Origin: Candidatus Sulfopaludibacter sp. SbA3
Lineage (GTDB): Bacteria; Acidobacteriota; Terriglobia; Bryobacterales; Bryobacteraceae
Length of the DNA: 64,000 bases
Assembly (NCBI GenBank): GCA_945893365.1
Contig: CAMDED010000003.1
Span: 1-64,000 of the forward strand
Reading direction: 5' to 3'
Shown here: piece by piece, positions 35,253-44,573 of the stretch
How the letters are laid out: the number at the start of each line of letters is the position of its first letter
Position numbering within the stretch: position 1 is the stretch's first letter
The notes under the pieces: generated by a model
Database searches by the model: none
Seen by the model: the letters and a program-made list of their open reading frames with translations, nothing else
Told to the model about the DNA's origin: nothing
Position numbers and translations under genes: made by a program

Positions 35253-36272
35253 ATGCGATACTACACCATGCACACTCGCGCGATTCTGGTCCTCGGTCTC
35301 GCCGCCACTGCATCGGCGGAACACCACACCCTTCCATCCAACCCAAAGACCGTGCATTGGGGCTACTACGACGCCGCCCAGGCCCCGGTCTTGCGTATCC
35401 GCTCCGGCGATACCGTCGAGATACGCTCAGCCATGATCGAAACTCCCGAGGCCTTGGAACGCGCCGGCGTTCCCGCCGCCCAAATCGAGGCCGGCGATCG
35501 CGCCATTCACAAAGAAGTCAAGAAACGCGGACCCGGTCCGCACATTCTCACCGGTCCCGTCTATGTGGACGGCGCCGAGCCCGGCGATACGCTCGAAGTC
35601 CGCATTGAATCCGTGGCCCTTGCGCTTCCCTACGCGATAAACCTCTTTCTGCCCGGACTCGGAGTTCTCCCCGAGGACTTTCCCTATCAATACCGGAAGA
35701 TCGTCCCGCTCGACAAGAATCGCATGGTGGCTCATTTCGCGGCCGGCGTCGAAATCCCTTTGAAACCTTTCTTCGGCAGCATGGGCGTCGCTCCGCCAGA
35801 CACGCTTGGGCAGGTCAATAGCGCTCCGCCATGGGTTCACGCAGGGAATCTGGACAACAAGGAACTCGGCGCCGGCGCCACGCTATACATTCCAGTGCAT
35901 GCGCGCGGAGCTCTGTTCTCGATAGGCGACGCACACGCCGGTCAGGGTAACGGCGAAGTGAGCCTGACGGCCCTCGAAACCGCTCTTACGGGCCGCTTCC
36001 GCTTGACCGTGCGCAAGGACCGCCCCGTCCGCTGGCCCTTCGCCGAAACACCCACACACTACATGACGATGGGCTTTGACGAGAACCTCGACCTCGCCGT
36101 CAAGATCGCTCTTCGCGAAATGATCGATTTTCTCGCCTCCCGTTTCAAGCTCAGCCGCGAGGACGCGTACCTGCTGGCAAGCGATGCAGCTGATTTCAGC
36201 ATCACGCAACTGGTGGACGGCAAACGCGGCGTGCATGCGACGATCGCAAAGAGCATCTTCACGCGGCGCTAG
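35253..36272 (+). CDS. Exported acetamidase/formamidase-family protein
   Basis: 339 aa. Signal peptide (HTRAILVLGLAATASA; a second in-frame ATG at 35268 begins closer to it). Family landmarks: WGYYDAAQAPVLRIRSGDTV, ILTGPVYVDGAEPGDTLEV, HAGNLDNKELGAGATLYIPV, FSIGDAHAGQGNGEVSLTAL and the C-terminal SREDAYLLASDAADFSITQL. The FmdA/AmdA family hydrolyses short amides to ammonia and acids. Exported versions are common in Acidobacteriota and their substrates are unknown. No transport or urea genes lie near, so a specific amide cannot be named. Confidence 0.85.
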   Translation: MRYYTMHTRAILVLGLAATASAEHHTLPSNPKTVHWGYYDAAQAPVLRIRSGDTVEIRSAMIETPEALERAGVPAAQIEAGDRAIHKEVKKRGPGPHILTGPVYVDGAEPGDTLEVRIESVALALPYAINLFLPGLGVLPEDFPYQYRKIVPLDKNRMVAHFAAGVEIPLKPFFGSMGVAPPDTLGQVNSAPPWVHAGNLDNKELGAGATLYIPVHARGALFSIGDAHAGQGNGEVSLTALETALTGRFRLTVRKDRPVRWPFAETPTHYMTMGFDENLDLAVKIALREMIDFLASRFKLSREDAYLLASDAADFSITQLVDGKRGVHATIAKSIFTRR

Positions 36273-36690
36273 GCCTGCGCTTAGGAGCGTGTCGAAATGA
36301 TAATCCTCGGATTCGGATCTCGTCGGCTCTTTATTGGCGACTTCGACCGTACCCTGCGATCGGCGCGGTGAGCGAACGGGGCATCGAGGATAACGGCGCG
36401 CCGATCCCGCGGACGCCGGAAAACCGGGCGCGGATCTCGGAGGCGATCCGGGCTCTCGCGGGCGATGCGGAGCCGCGGGCGATGAAGAGGCAAGGGAAGG
36501 GAATCGACGCTCTTGCCGGGGCGCATCGAGGCCTGTCTCGACGAGGTGGAGAACTATCCCTACCTTGAAGCGGCCCCGCCCGAAATTGCGCTGTATAAAG
36601 AGGCCGTCTCGAAGGCTATCGAGCGGTTGCTCGGCGTGAAGCACAAAGTGCCGGCGGTCATCGTTCTGAAACTGTCATAATAGCTCCCTG
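36273..36690 (+). other. Region before the helicase gene, with a small open frame
   Basis: No firm gene. Two protein-like stretches in different frames occur: about 36368-36510 (GIEDNGAPIPRTPENRARIS, EAIRALAGDAEPRA) and 36513-36680, a TTG-started 55-codon frame with RIEACLDEVENYPYLEAAPP and AIERLLGVKHKVPAVIVLKL. The frame change between them suggests a decayed gene. The second stops 10 bases before the helicase ATG, so it could also be a short leader gene. Family unknown. Confidence 0.3.
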
Positions 36691-39684
36691 ATGTCCACTA
36701 CCGGCGATCTGTTCGACCACGCTTTCCGCACCGCCGAGGAGCCGAACCACCTGTACTGCCATCAGGACTTCCTTCAGAGGGTGGAAGAGAACAAGTGGAA
36801 CCAGGTCGGGAAGCGGGCGGCGCTGCTGCTCGAGCGGCTGGCCGTCGACGAGCGCCGCCAGCACTACAAGAGCACGCAGGGCGTAAACAAGGGATGGCGG
36901 CGCTCGCGCCTGGGCGGCAATCAAGGCAGCCATTTCTACGCCTGGTGGGCGCCTCGGGGCGCGGCTCCGCTGCGCGCGGCCGACGGTTTCGACTCCGCGC
37001 CCACGGGCTCGGTATTTCTACGCGACATCCGCCACCACGACGACCATTCCGAATTGATGCCGCAGACGCTCGCCGAGCATTACCTGCCGGTCTCGGTGGC
37101 CGATATCCGAAGCGAGGAATACGTACCCTCTCCCATGACGGGTTCGCAGACGCGCTTCGTTCAGTCGCGCGGGAAAATTCGCATCGTGAAAGGTTATCCC
37201 GGGTCCGGCAAGACCACCGCGCTGTGGCACGCGGCCGATCGGGCGAGCGTTGAATCCACGCTGTACGTCACGTATTCGAAGGACCTCGCCGCGCTCGCCC
37301 GCAGCCATTTCCTGCGCTTCTCTCCCTCGCAGAAGCAGTTCCAGGTGCTCACGTTTCCCGGTCTGGTGCGGAAGCTGCTGGTCTCGCTGCCGGGTGAAAC
37401 GGCGCCCTACGAACCGGAGCGCGAGGCGCGGCTGCGGTTCGTCAAACAGGCGTTCAGCCTGCCCGCGCGGATTCTCGGGCCGTGGCTTGAGGATCGAAAG
37501 CCGCTCTACGACGAAGCGCACGCGCACCTGGTCGGGTCCGCGCTTCCCGCCGCGATCGGGCGGTTCCCGGCGTCCACGCGTCCGCGGCTCGAGGATCGGG
37601 TTTACCGCGATCGGCGGCGCGAATTCATCGGAGGCGCGGCGGCCGATGCGCTGCTCGAAGTCGTGAACGCGCTCGAAAAACGGGAGCCTGGCGAGTTTCA
37701 CAAAAGCTACTTTCCGGAATTGCTGCTTGCCTGGGACGCCGTCGCGCGTTTGCGGTCGAGCGAAGGCGCGCAACTGGTCCAGCGTAAAATGTTCGACGTC
37801 GATTGCATCGCCGTGGACGAAGCCCAGGACCTGACGCCGCTCGAAGCTTTGGTAATTGTGGAACTGGCCGCCGCGATCCAGAAGCATCGCAACCGCGCGG
37901 TATCGCTGCTGATCGCGGGCGACGAGGCGCAGACCGTGCGCGCCACGGATTTCGAATGGGGGTGGTTTCAGGATCTGGTGCATCACCGCCTGGCGAGTCC
38001 GCAGGATTTCAAGCTGGGCGCGAATCTGCGGAGCCCGCGGCGGATCGCGGAGTTGATCAACGCTTCCTGGGATCTTTACACGCACGTCGGCAAGCAGGAC
38101 CGTCCGGGAGGCGCCGGCAATGTCGACATCGAAGACGAAGCGAGCGACCAACTGGTGTATTGCGCGGCTGTCGAGGGCGCGGAGCTCGACCAACTTTTGC
38201 GCGTCTTCGCCGGCCGCGAGGGACTTGCGATTGTCAGTCTCGGAGACGAAATTCCAGCCTACATACCGGAAGATGTGAAGCCGGCGGTTCTGACCGCGTC
38301 CGAGGCGAAGGGTCTCGATTTCCAAGCGGTGTGCGTTCTCGATCCGGGAAAGCAATTGCGCAGAATCAAGAACGTCGCGGACCGCGTGCGGCGCGACCAT
38401 GGCGTGGTGCCGCTTACGAAGCGGCTGGCGATCGATCAACTGCGCGTCGCTATCAGCAGGCCGACGGAGCGGATTTACTTTCTGGACGTGAATCCGTCCG
38501 GGGAGTCGGGAAAGATGAGCCTGGAGTTTCTGAGCCATGGCGACGAGGGAATCTCCCCGGTGATTCCGGCCGTCGTGGTGAAGAGCCTCGAAGAGGAACA
38601 ACTGCCGGTGGAGGAGCGGATCGCTCTCTGCGAGAGCGACGCGCGGCAGTACCTCGAAGTAAAGCCGGAAATGGCGTGGTCGCGCGCGAAGCAGGCGGTG
38701 TCGCTGTTGGGCGCGCCCGGTTCGAGTGCGCATGTGGAAGATAGCGCGGTTCGCGGGTCGGCTCTCGGGACGCTGTGCCGCGTGTCGTTCTGTCTGGCGT
38801 TCCGGAGAGTAAGGTTGGCGGCCGAACTGGGACATCCGGACCTCTATCGCGAGGCCATCGCGGCGGCGGACGGCACCGTTTCTTCCGGCCCGTTTGCGGT
38901 GCTAAGCCAAATCGCCAGAGTGGAATCGGCCTCGGCCGGCTATCGCGTAGCCCCGCTCATCGATTTGCTCACGGTGCTTACCCGCAATTGGGATGCGGTC
39001 GACTCATGGCTCTCGGTCGAGCTACAGTCCCGCGCGACCGAATGGCTGAGGATTTTGGAGGATTCGGCTTCCTCGTCGGATCGCGTGGCCGACATCGTGA
39101 GAGTGCTGCCGGCCGCTTACAAGCTTTTTGAGATTCGCGATGGCGAAGCGCGCTCGGAGCGGATTCGCGAGAGAGCGGTGAGAACGCTGCTCGACGCGAA
39201 GAAGTTCGCCGATGCACTCGAGATCCTGGAGCTCTATGCGGAACACCAGCCGAAACTGGTGGCGCTGTGTTACGAGGGGTTGCAGCGCTACGGATTGGCG
39301 GCGGAAACCCACCGCAAGAACGGCAACCTGAAGGACGCGCTGCGCAACTACCGCGCGGTTCCGGATCTGACGAAAACGATGGAAGTGATGCGGGAAATGG
39401 GGGGACATCCCGCCGAGGAAAGCGTCGCGTGGATGCTCGACGTGGACGGCGTGCTGAAGCGGCGTCCGCAAGGTTTCGGAAAAGCCGCGACGGAGGCGGA
39501 GAAGACCTTCATCGCGCAGTTGCTCGAATCGAACATGGGCGCGCCGAGGACTCCGCGCAAGACGGTCGCGAAGACAGGAGCGAAGGCCGGAGCGAAGACG
39601 GGAACCAAGAAGCCCAGGGTCGCAAAGGCGGATTGGCCGAAGCTTCCGCGGGGCCGTCCGACGAGCTTTTCCGAGCAACCGTAG
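36691..39684 (+). CDS. Large UvrD/Rep-like superfamily 1 helicase with helical C-terminal repeats
   Basis: 997 aa. Motifs in order: Walker A KGYPGSGKTT (about 166), Walker B DCIAVDEAQDLTPLE (about 370), motif III LLIAGDEAQTV (about 408), motif IV-like GANLRSPRRIAELI (about 445), motif V TASEAKGLDFQAVCVL (about 540), motif VI LRVAISRPTERIYFLD (about 585). The N-terminal 150 residues are unlike standard UvrD and include a short region rich in His and Asp. The C-terminal 350 residues form helical TPR-like repeats (FADALEILELYAEHQPKLVA, AAETHRKNGNLKDALRNYRA) and end with a Lys/Ala/Gly-rich basic tail (AKTGAKAGAKTG). Likely an ATP-driven nucleic-acid enzyme; DNA repair or defence both fit. There is no obvious nuclease partner next to it. 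Confidence 0.8.
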   Translation: MSTTGDLFDHAFRTAEEPNHLYCHQDFLQRVEENKWNQVGKRAALLLERLAVDERRQHYKSTQGVNKGWRRSRLGGNQGSHFYAWWAPRGAAPLRAADGFDSAPTGSVFLRDIRHHDDHSELMPQTLAEHYLPVSVADIRSEEYVPSPMTGSQTRFVQSRGKIRIVKGYPGSGKTTALWHAADRASVESTLYVTYSKDLAALARSHFLRFSPSQKQFQVLTFPGLVRKLLVSLPGETAPYEPEREARLRFVKQAFSLPARILGPWLEDRKPLYDEAHAHLVGSALPAAIGRFPASTRPRLEDRVYRDRRREFIGGAAADALLEVVNALEKREPGEFHKSYFPELLLAWDAVARLRSSEGAQLVQRKMFDVDCIAVDEAQDLTPLEALVIVELAAAIQKHRNRAVSLLIAGDEAQTVRATDFEWGWFQDLVHHRLASPQDFKLGANLRSPRRIAELINASWDLYTHVGKQDRPGGAGNVDIEDEASDQLVYCAAVEGAELDQLLRVFAGREGLAIVSLGDEIPAYIPEDVKPAVLTASEAKGLDFQAVCVLDPGKQLRRIKNVADRVRRDHGVVPLTKRLAIDQLRVAISRPTERIYFLDVNPSGESGKMSLEFLSHGDEGISPVIPAVVVKSLEEEQLPVEERIALCESDARQYLEVKPEMAWSRAKQAVSLLGAPGSSAHVEDSAVRGSALGTLCRVSFCLAFRRVRLAAELGHPDLYREAIAAADGTVSSGPFAVLSQIARVESASAGYRVAPLIDLLTVLTRNWDAVDSWLSVELQSRATEWLRILEDSASSSDRVADIVRVLPAAYKLFEIRDGEARSERIRERAVRTLLDAKKFADALEILELYAEHQPKLVALCYEGLQRYGLAAETHRKNGNLKDALRNYRAVPDLTKTMEVMREMGGHPAEESVAWMLDVDGVLKRRPQGFGKAATEAEKTFIAQLLESNMGAPRTPRKTVAKTGAKAGAKTGTKKPRVAKADWPKLPRGRPTSFSEQP

Positions 39685-39710
39685 AGCGCTGCTGGTAGAA
39701 TGGGCTTCTA

Positions 39711-40463
39711 ATGCTTCAACTTCCCGAAATCAGCGCGTCCCTATCCGAATCCCTGCAATTGGCTCAGACTCCGGTTGCCGTGACGTTTTGCGACGCCCTG
39801 CCGGAAGGGGTCTCCATGTGGAGCGGGTCCGTGCCTGCGGGATGCCGCTTCTGGCAGGAGGCCGCAACGAAGACATTCGCGACCACTGCGCGGCAGCACG
39901 ACCTTTGCGCGATCGGCGTGCACACGCACAACCTGGAGGGGACGGCGGCGACCAACGCCGACCTGGGCGACGCGTTGGAGGTGTTTGCCGGCCTGAGTTA
40001 CGTGCGCGCGGACGACGTGGCGCAGATTCCGGTGCTGGCGAAGCGGTCGAAGTACGTGGTCTACGGTCCGTTGGCTTCGATCCCGGTTGCGCCGGACGTG
40101 GTATTGCTGTTCGTGCAGGCCGACCAGACGCTAATTCTTTGCGAAGCGGCCCAGCAGATCGAAGGCGGCGCGCCGCTCGCCATGGGACGCCCCGCGTGCG
40201 CGGTAATCCCGCAGACGGCAAACACGGGGCGTTCAGCGCTGAGCCTTGGTTGTTGCGGGGCGCGCGCGTACCTGGAAGTGATGACGGAAAATGTGGCCCT
40301 GTTTGCGATTCCCGGCAGCCGGCTGGCGGAGTATAGCGAGCGCGTCGCGGCTCTAGCGAAGGCGAACGCAATCCTCACGCAGTTCCACGGCATCCGGCGG
40401 CGCGATATCGAGGCGGGGAAGACGCCGACGGTGAAGGAATCGCTGGCTTTGATGTCCGCGTAA
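39711..40463 (+). CDS. DUF169 family protein
   Basis: 250 aa. DUF169 features are present: VAVTFCDALPEGV near the start, CRFWQEAATKTFATTARQHD with a conserved Cys, then HDLCAIGVHTH, and GCCGARAYLEVMTENVALFA near the end. The biochemical role of the family is not established; members are usually single-domain cytoplasmic proteins, and the conserved Cys residues suggest metal or cofactor binding. It starts 26 bases after the helicase stop and is convergent with the heavy-metal-associated gene. Confidence 0.8.
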   Translation: MLQLPEISASLSESLQLAQTPVAVTFCDALPEGVSMWSGSVPAGCRFWQEAATKTFATTARQHDLCAIGVHTHNLEGTAATNADLGDALEVFAGLSYVRADDVAQIPVLAKRSKYVVYGPLASIPVAPDVVLLFVQADQTLILCEAAQQIEGGAPLAMGRPACAVIPQTANTGRSALSLGCCGARAYLEVMTENVALFAIPGSRLAEYSERVAALAKANAILTQFHGIRRRDIEAGKTPTVKESLALMSA

Positions 40464-40477
40464 CGGGCGGCGTTACG
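40459..40477. terminator. Short hairpin between convergent genes
   Basis: CGTAAC (40459-40464) and GTTACG (40472-40477) form a 6-bp stem that includes the TAA stop codons of both convergent genes. There is no T-run, so it is a weak terminator candidate at best. Confidence 0.3.
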
Positions 40478-40772
40478 TGACGCTGAAGCCGCAGCCGGCG
40501 ATGAAGTCCGTCAGCGCCTTTTCGGACGTCATCTTATTGTCGAAGCCGATGACGACGGACTTTTCCGGGTAACTCGCGGCGACGCGCGCGACGCCCTTCC
40601 GCGTCTTCAGCATGGCTTCGAGACCAACGGCGCAAGTGATGCAGGAGAAGCCTTCAACGGCATACTTCACGCTGTGCGTCTCCTGGGGAGTTCCAGCCTG
40701 AAGGGCGAGACCGGAGGCCGTCCCGGCGGCGGTGACATTGCGAATGAATTTCCGGCGATCCATGCGGATCAT
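40473..40772 (-). CDS. Tat-exported heavy-metal-associated (MerP-like) protein
   Basis: 99 aa. The N-terminus MDRRKFIRNVTAAGTASGLA is a twin-arginine-type signal. The mature part is one ferredoxin-like HMA domain with GFSCITCAVGLEAML (the metal-binding CxxC) and a C-terminal ALTDFIAGCGFSV. HMA domains bind Cu, Hg or Zn and pass them to transporters. No transporter gene is adjacent. A periplasmic metal shuttle or scavenger is the likely role; the metal is unknown. Confidence 0.8.
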   Translation of the reverse strand: MIRMDRRKFIRNVTAAGTASGLALQAGTPQETHSVKYAVEGFSCITCAVGLEAMLKTRKGVARVAASYPEKSVVIGFDNKMTSEKALTDFIAGCGFSVT

Positions 40773-40838
40773 TGTATCAGACCGGGAAACGGCTTCGCGC
40801 GCAAGTCACCCGCGGAACCGGGATTCCGGGCACGCCGG

Positions 40839-43800
40839 TTATTTGCCCTTGCTGAGCTTGCGGAAGTACTCGGCGACGGCCGCGGCGTAACCCGGAGGCA
40901 CTGGCTCGGAAGCGCCGCTGCGCACCTGGCCGCCCTGCTTGTCGTCCACCTTGCGGCGAAGTTCGAGTTCAAGCTGCTCGATAGACGGAAGCACCTGCGT
41001 GCGGAGCAGCTGCTCGAGGAGTTGCGGATTGCCGGGGAAGCGGCTGGGGTCGAGGCGCTGCATCTGGCGGACGATGTCCTGCACTTCCTTGCCTAGCTCG
41101 GGCTCCGAGCCGAGCGCCTGCTGCAACTGCGAGAGGTCGCGCATAGTGTCGCGGAAGCCGCGCTCGATTCCGATGCCGCTTTGCTGACGGCCCATCCCAG
41201 CCGTCGGACCGGGCAGATCGCCGATGTTCATCGCATTCCAGCCTCGCGAATCGTTGCCGCCCTGCTGACGTCCACCTTGCGCGTTCTGGCCACCCTGCTG
41301 TCCGCCAGCCTGCTGTCCGGGTTGTCCCTGCTGGCCCTGTTGCTGGCCGCCCTGCTGACCCTGCCCTTGCTGGCCTTGCTGCCCCTGCTGTTGACCCTGA
41401 CCCTGCTGACCCTGCTGCCCTTGCTGCTGGCCGGGCTGCTGACCATTCTGCCCCTGCTGGCCTTGCTGTTGCCCGCCCTTCTGCCCTTGCTGCCCTTGAC
41501 CTTGCTGTCCCGCGCGGGACATCTGCTCGATCTGGCGTCGAAGCTGCTCCGCCTGGTTCAAAGCGCGCGACAGCTCATCGCCGCCCTGCTGGGCGCGATC
41601 GAGCGACCGCTGCGCTTCCTGCAAACGCTCGTTGAGCTTGTTCAGAGCGTTGGTGATGGGCTGCTCGCGCATCACGGCGTAAGCGCCGAGCCCGCGCCGG
41701 ATCACTTCCGAGTTAATCTTCATCCGCGCGCCGAGCTCGTTCTGCTGAAGCTCGCCCAGCGCGTCGCGCAGCTTGGTCGAAGCCTGGCGCTGGCTCCCGG
41801 CAAGGTCCCGCGCGGCCTGTTGGAGGTCGCGCTCCATGCGCTCCACCTCGCCCTTGAGCCGGTCCTGCTCGGTCGCGAACTGTTCCGCCTGCTGCCGGTT
41901 CTGGATGTTCTCCGCCGGTTGCCCCAACTGTCCCGGCTGGCGGTTTTGATACGCCTGCTGCAACTTCTTCGCGAAGTCCTGCTGCTCGGCGGCAAGTTTA
42001 TTCGAACGCTGAGCCAGCTCGTCGACTTTGGTGTTCGCCTGGTCTTTGCGCATGCCGGAGAGCAGCTTCAGCGCCTCTTCCAGCCGTTCGGCCGCGCGCC
42101 GCGCTTCGGCCTCGCTTTGAGGCGTGCCGCTATTCTGAGCCGAGCCCGCCCGTTCCATGTCCTTGGTCGCCTGCTGCAAACGGTCGAGCGCCTGCTTCAG
42201 CCCTTGTTCCTGCTGCGATTGTTGCCCGCCCATCTGGTTCTGCTGGCGCATCTGCTGCATGCGCATCTGCTGCTGTTGTTGTTGCTGCCCACCCTGCCCG
42301 GAGGCGCTCTGCTGTCCGGATTGACCCTGTTGACCTTGCTGCCCCTGCTGTCCTTGCTGCCCCTGTTGCTGTTGAGACTCGTTGCCGCGCGTGAGCTGCT
42401 CCATCTGGCGTTGCAGCTCCTCGGCTTCGCGCTTGAGCATTTCCTGCTGCCAGCGCTGCTGGAAGGATTGCTGGCCCCTCTTCTGTTGCGCCGCCAGCTC
42501 CTGCTGCCGCCGGGCGAGTTGTTCGAGTTTCTGCAAAGCCTCGTCGATTTCCTTGGCGCGTTGATCGGCCGAGGAGCTCTGTTGGCCCGTTTCGTACTGA
42601 TTCTTCTCTGTGTCGAGCTCAAGATCGAAGAGGTTTTCGAGGTCGCGGCCCTGTCCGCCGCCACCCCCGCCTCCTCCACCCTTATTTCCGAAGGCGACTT
42701 GAATCTGGCGGAACGTGGCTTCGGCGCGCAGCAGGTGCTGCAGGGCTTTCTGCTCGGGCGCAAGCGCCGGCTGCCACTGCAGCGCCTTAAGTTTGTCGGT
42801 CGCGGGACCCATGGCCTCGACTGCTTTCTCCATGTCCTGCGCGAAGCTCTTGAATTCCTGATTCGAGCCGGTCAGATCGCGGCTCTTCATGCGGGCGGCA
42901 AGCGATTTGGCCTGATCGCGCAGTTTCGACTGCACGTCGGAAAGGAATTTCGCGTTCTCCGCCGCGGATGCCTTATCCTTCGCACCCCCCTTGATCTGGT
43001 TCCAGGTTGCGGCGATGATTTCCTTCTGCCGCTGCGAAATCTTGCCCTGCTCCTCGCCGCCGCCTCCACCCCCGCCACCCGCCATCTGCGACTGCGAGTA
43101 TTCGCGTTCGAAGGGCTGCGCTTCGATGAAATACATATCGGTCTGGGCGCTGGCGCGGGCATCCTTCGCAGTGGCGTAGACGCTGACCAGATCGCCGGGG
43201 GCCAATTTGAACTCCTCAAGCGAGATCATCGTCGAGCTTTCCGCCTTCTTACTCTGGCCTTTGAGGAGCGGCACCACTTTCTCGGGCGCGCCGTTCACCG
43301 AGTAATGAAGTTCGAGTTGACGGAGACCGAAATCGTCGTCGGCTTCGACGGCGATGGTGACTTCTTCCACCGGATTCACCTTCGCATCGCGGCCCGGACG
43401 AACGATCCGCACGTTGGGCGCGCCATCCTTGCGAGCTTCGATGAAGTAATCCTCGCTGATACGGACTGGCTGGTCCTTGTCGAGCGCGGCGACGTGATAG
43501 AGGCCGTCTTTTTGCACCGGAACAGTCGCTTTTCCGCCGTTTATGGCCACTTTTGTACCGTCATCGATGACAATCACGCCGTTTTGGAGCGGTTTGTCGG
43601 TTTCGATCGCGAGATCGGCCTGAGTGCCTTCGACGGCGCGCAGGTCGCCGCCCGGATCCTCGACGGTTTCGGGAAGTCCGGTCCAGGAAGGATAGCGATA
43701 AGTGACGCGGATGCGCTTGACGCCCGGCAAATCGATAACGTTGAGCTTGTAGGTTTTCGAGCGGACGCCGCCGGCTTCCACGTAATAATCCAGAGATTCG

Positions 43801-44573
43801 GGAACGCCGGCGAAGAGGAATTCGTAGGTGGAGCCGCCGGGTTGGGGCAACATCGCGGTCTCCTCCCACTTCGAGGCGCTGCGGTACTTTGCGAACACGC
43901 GCACGCGCTGGGCCTGGAAGCCGACGAGGCGCGCGCGGATCAACTGCTCCGCCTTCTTGCGAAGCGTCAGATTGCCGGGCTCCACCTGGATGTTATAGAA
44001 CGGCGCGGTTTCGGCTCGCGGCGGTCCACCCCAGAGGAGGGCCGTTCCGTGGCCGAGGAATCCTGGGCCCGATACGCCCAGCCAAATCAGGATTGCGGCC
44101 GCCACCGCGGCGAGCGAACCGAAGCCAAACACGCGCTTGGGCTCGGCGACCTGCGCGGCCTCGGTGGAGCGGGCGACGTCAAGGGTGTCGGCGGCGAGGA
44201 GTTCAAGAAACGGGTCCTTCCTGGTCTTGGTGTGGCTCCCGTCTTCCTGGTTCCGTTCGGCGAAGGTGAGGAGGCGCTCGCCAAACTGCGGGAATTGCCG
44301 TTCGGCGCGTTTCGCCGCCGATCGCCGGTTGAGGCGAAGAAGCGGCAGTAGCAGGGCGAGGCCGATGGCTAAGGCGAGCGAGATGAACAGCAGCACGCGC
44401 GCGGAGGTGACGCTGGGATCGGAAAAGGCAAACCAGTTGGCGATGAGGACCAGGATCACGGTCGCCGAGAGCGCCGCCGCCGCCACGGCCGCCGCGCCGC
44501 GAGTGAGAGTGAGAACGCGCAACCGGCGCTCCACTTGTTTCAGATAGCCATTCAGCCCGTCGAGAGGATTCAT
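40839..44573 (-). CDS. DUF4175 family membrane protein with Gln/Gly-rich repeats
   Basis: 1244 aa. Two N-terminal transmembrane helices (about 25-48 and 60-80) and a third near 150-170 come before a periplasmic beta-rich part with Ig-like features (PGVKRIRVTYRYPSWTGLPE). From about residue 500 the protein is largely helical coiled coil with two Gln/Gly repeat tracts (about 735-800 and 1020-1110) and a Gly-rich hinge (QMAGGGGGGGGEEQG). The end EPVPPGYAAAVAEYFRKLSK is typical of DUF4175 proteins in MoxR/vWA operons. Overlaps the BatA gene by 4 bases. Role: large membrane component of a MoxR-type complex, possibly linking envelope and chaperone. Confidence 0.8.
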   Translation of the reverse strand: MNPLDGLNGYLKQVERRLRVLTLTRGAAAVAAAALSATVILVLIANWFAFSDPSVTSARVLLFISLALAIGLALLLPLLRLNRRSAAKRAERQFPQFGERLLTFAERNQEDGSHTKTRKDPFLELLAADTLDVARSTEAAQVAEPKRVFGFGSLAAVAAAILIWLGVSGPGFLGHGTALLWGGPPRAETAPFYNIQVEPGNLTLRKKAEQLIRARLVGFQAQRVRVFAKYRSASKWEETAMLPQPGGSTYEFLFAGVPESLDYYVEAGGVRSKTYKLNVIDLPGVKRIRVTYRYPSWTGLPETVEDPGGDLRAVEGTQADLAIETDKPLQNGVIVIDDGTKVAINGGKATVPVQKDGLYHVAALDKDQPVRISEDYFIEARKDGAPNVRIVRPGRDAKVNPVEEVTIAVEADDDFGLRQLELHYSVNGAPEKVVPLLKGQSKKAESSTMISLEEFKLAPGDLVSVYATAKDARASAQTDMYFIEAQPFEREYSQSQMAGGGGGGGGEEQGKISQRQKEIIAATWNQIKGGAKDKASAAENAKFLSDVQSKLRDQAKSLAARMKSRDLTGSNQEFKSFAQDMEKAVEAMGPATDKLKALQWQPALAPEQKALQHLLRAEATFRQIQVAFGNKGGGGGGGGGQGRDLENLFDLELDTEKNQYETGQQSSSADQRAKEIDEALQKLEQLARRQQELAAQQKRGQQSFQQRWQQEMLKREAEELQRQMEQLTRGNESQQQQGQQGQQGQQGQQGQSGQQSASGQGGQQQQQQQMRMQQMRQQNQMGGQQSQQEQGLKQALDRLQQATKDMERAGSAQNSGTPQSEAEARRAAERLEEALKLLSGMRKDQANTKVDELAQRSNKLAAEQQDFAKKLQQAYQNRQPGQLGQPAENIQNRQQAEQFATEQDRLKGEVERMERDLQQAARDLAGSQRQASTKLRDALGELQQNELGARMKINSEVIRRGLGAYAVMREQPITNALNKLNERLQEAQRSLDRAQQGGDELSRALNQAEQLRRQIEQMSRAGQQGQGQQGQKGGQQQGQQGQNGQQPGQQQGQQGQQGQGQQQGQQGQQGQGQQGGQQQGQQGQPGQQAGGQQGGQNAQGGRQQGGNDSRGWNAMNIGDLPGPTAGMGRQQSGIGIERGFRDTMRDLSQLQQALGSEPELGKEVQDIVRQMQRLDPSRFPGNPQLLEQLLRTQVLPSIEQLELELRRKVDDKQGGQVRSGASEPVPPGYAAAVAEYFRKLSKGK
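41268..41510. repeat. Gln/Gly-encoding tandem repeat in the DUF4175 gene
   Basis: A low-complexity run of 6- and 9-base units (plus strand CTGCTG, TTGCTG, CCCTGC variants) encodes GQQ/GQ repeats near residues 1020-1100. A shorter related run lies at about 42,236-42,385. Such repeats expand and contract by slippage, so length should vary between strains. Confidence 0.75.

Noticed and set aside
37018-38835. Minus-strand frame of 605 codons
   Set aside because: Shadow of the helicase gene; no ribosome site, Arg-rich.
41181-44351. Open frame of more than 1000 codons on the plus strand
   Set aside because: Antisense to the DUF4175 gene; Leu-rich repeats only mirror the Gln/Gly codons. High GC makes long antisense frames common.
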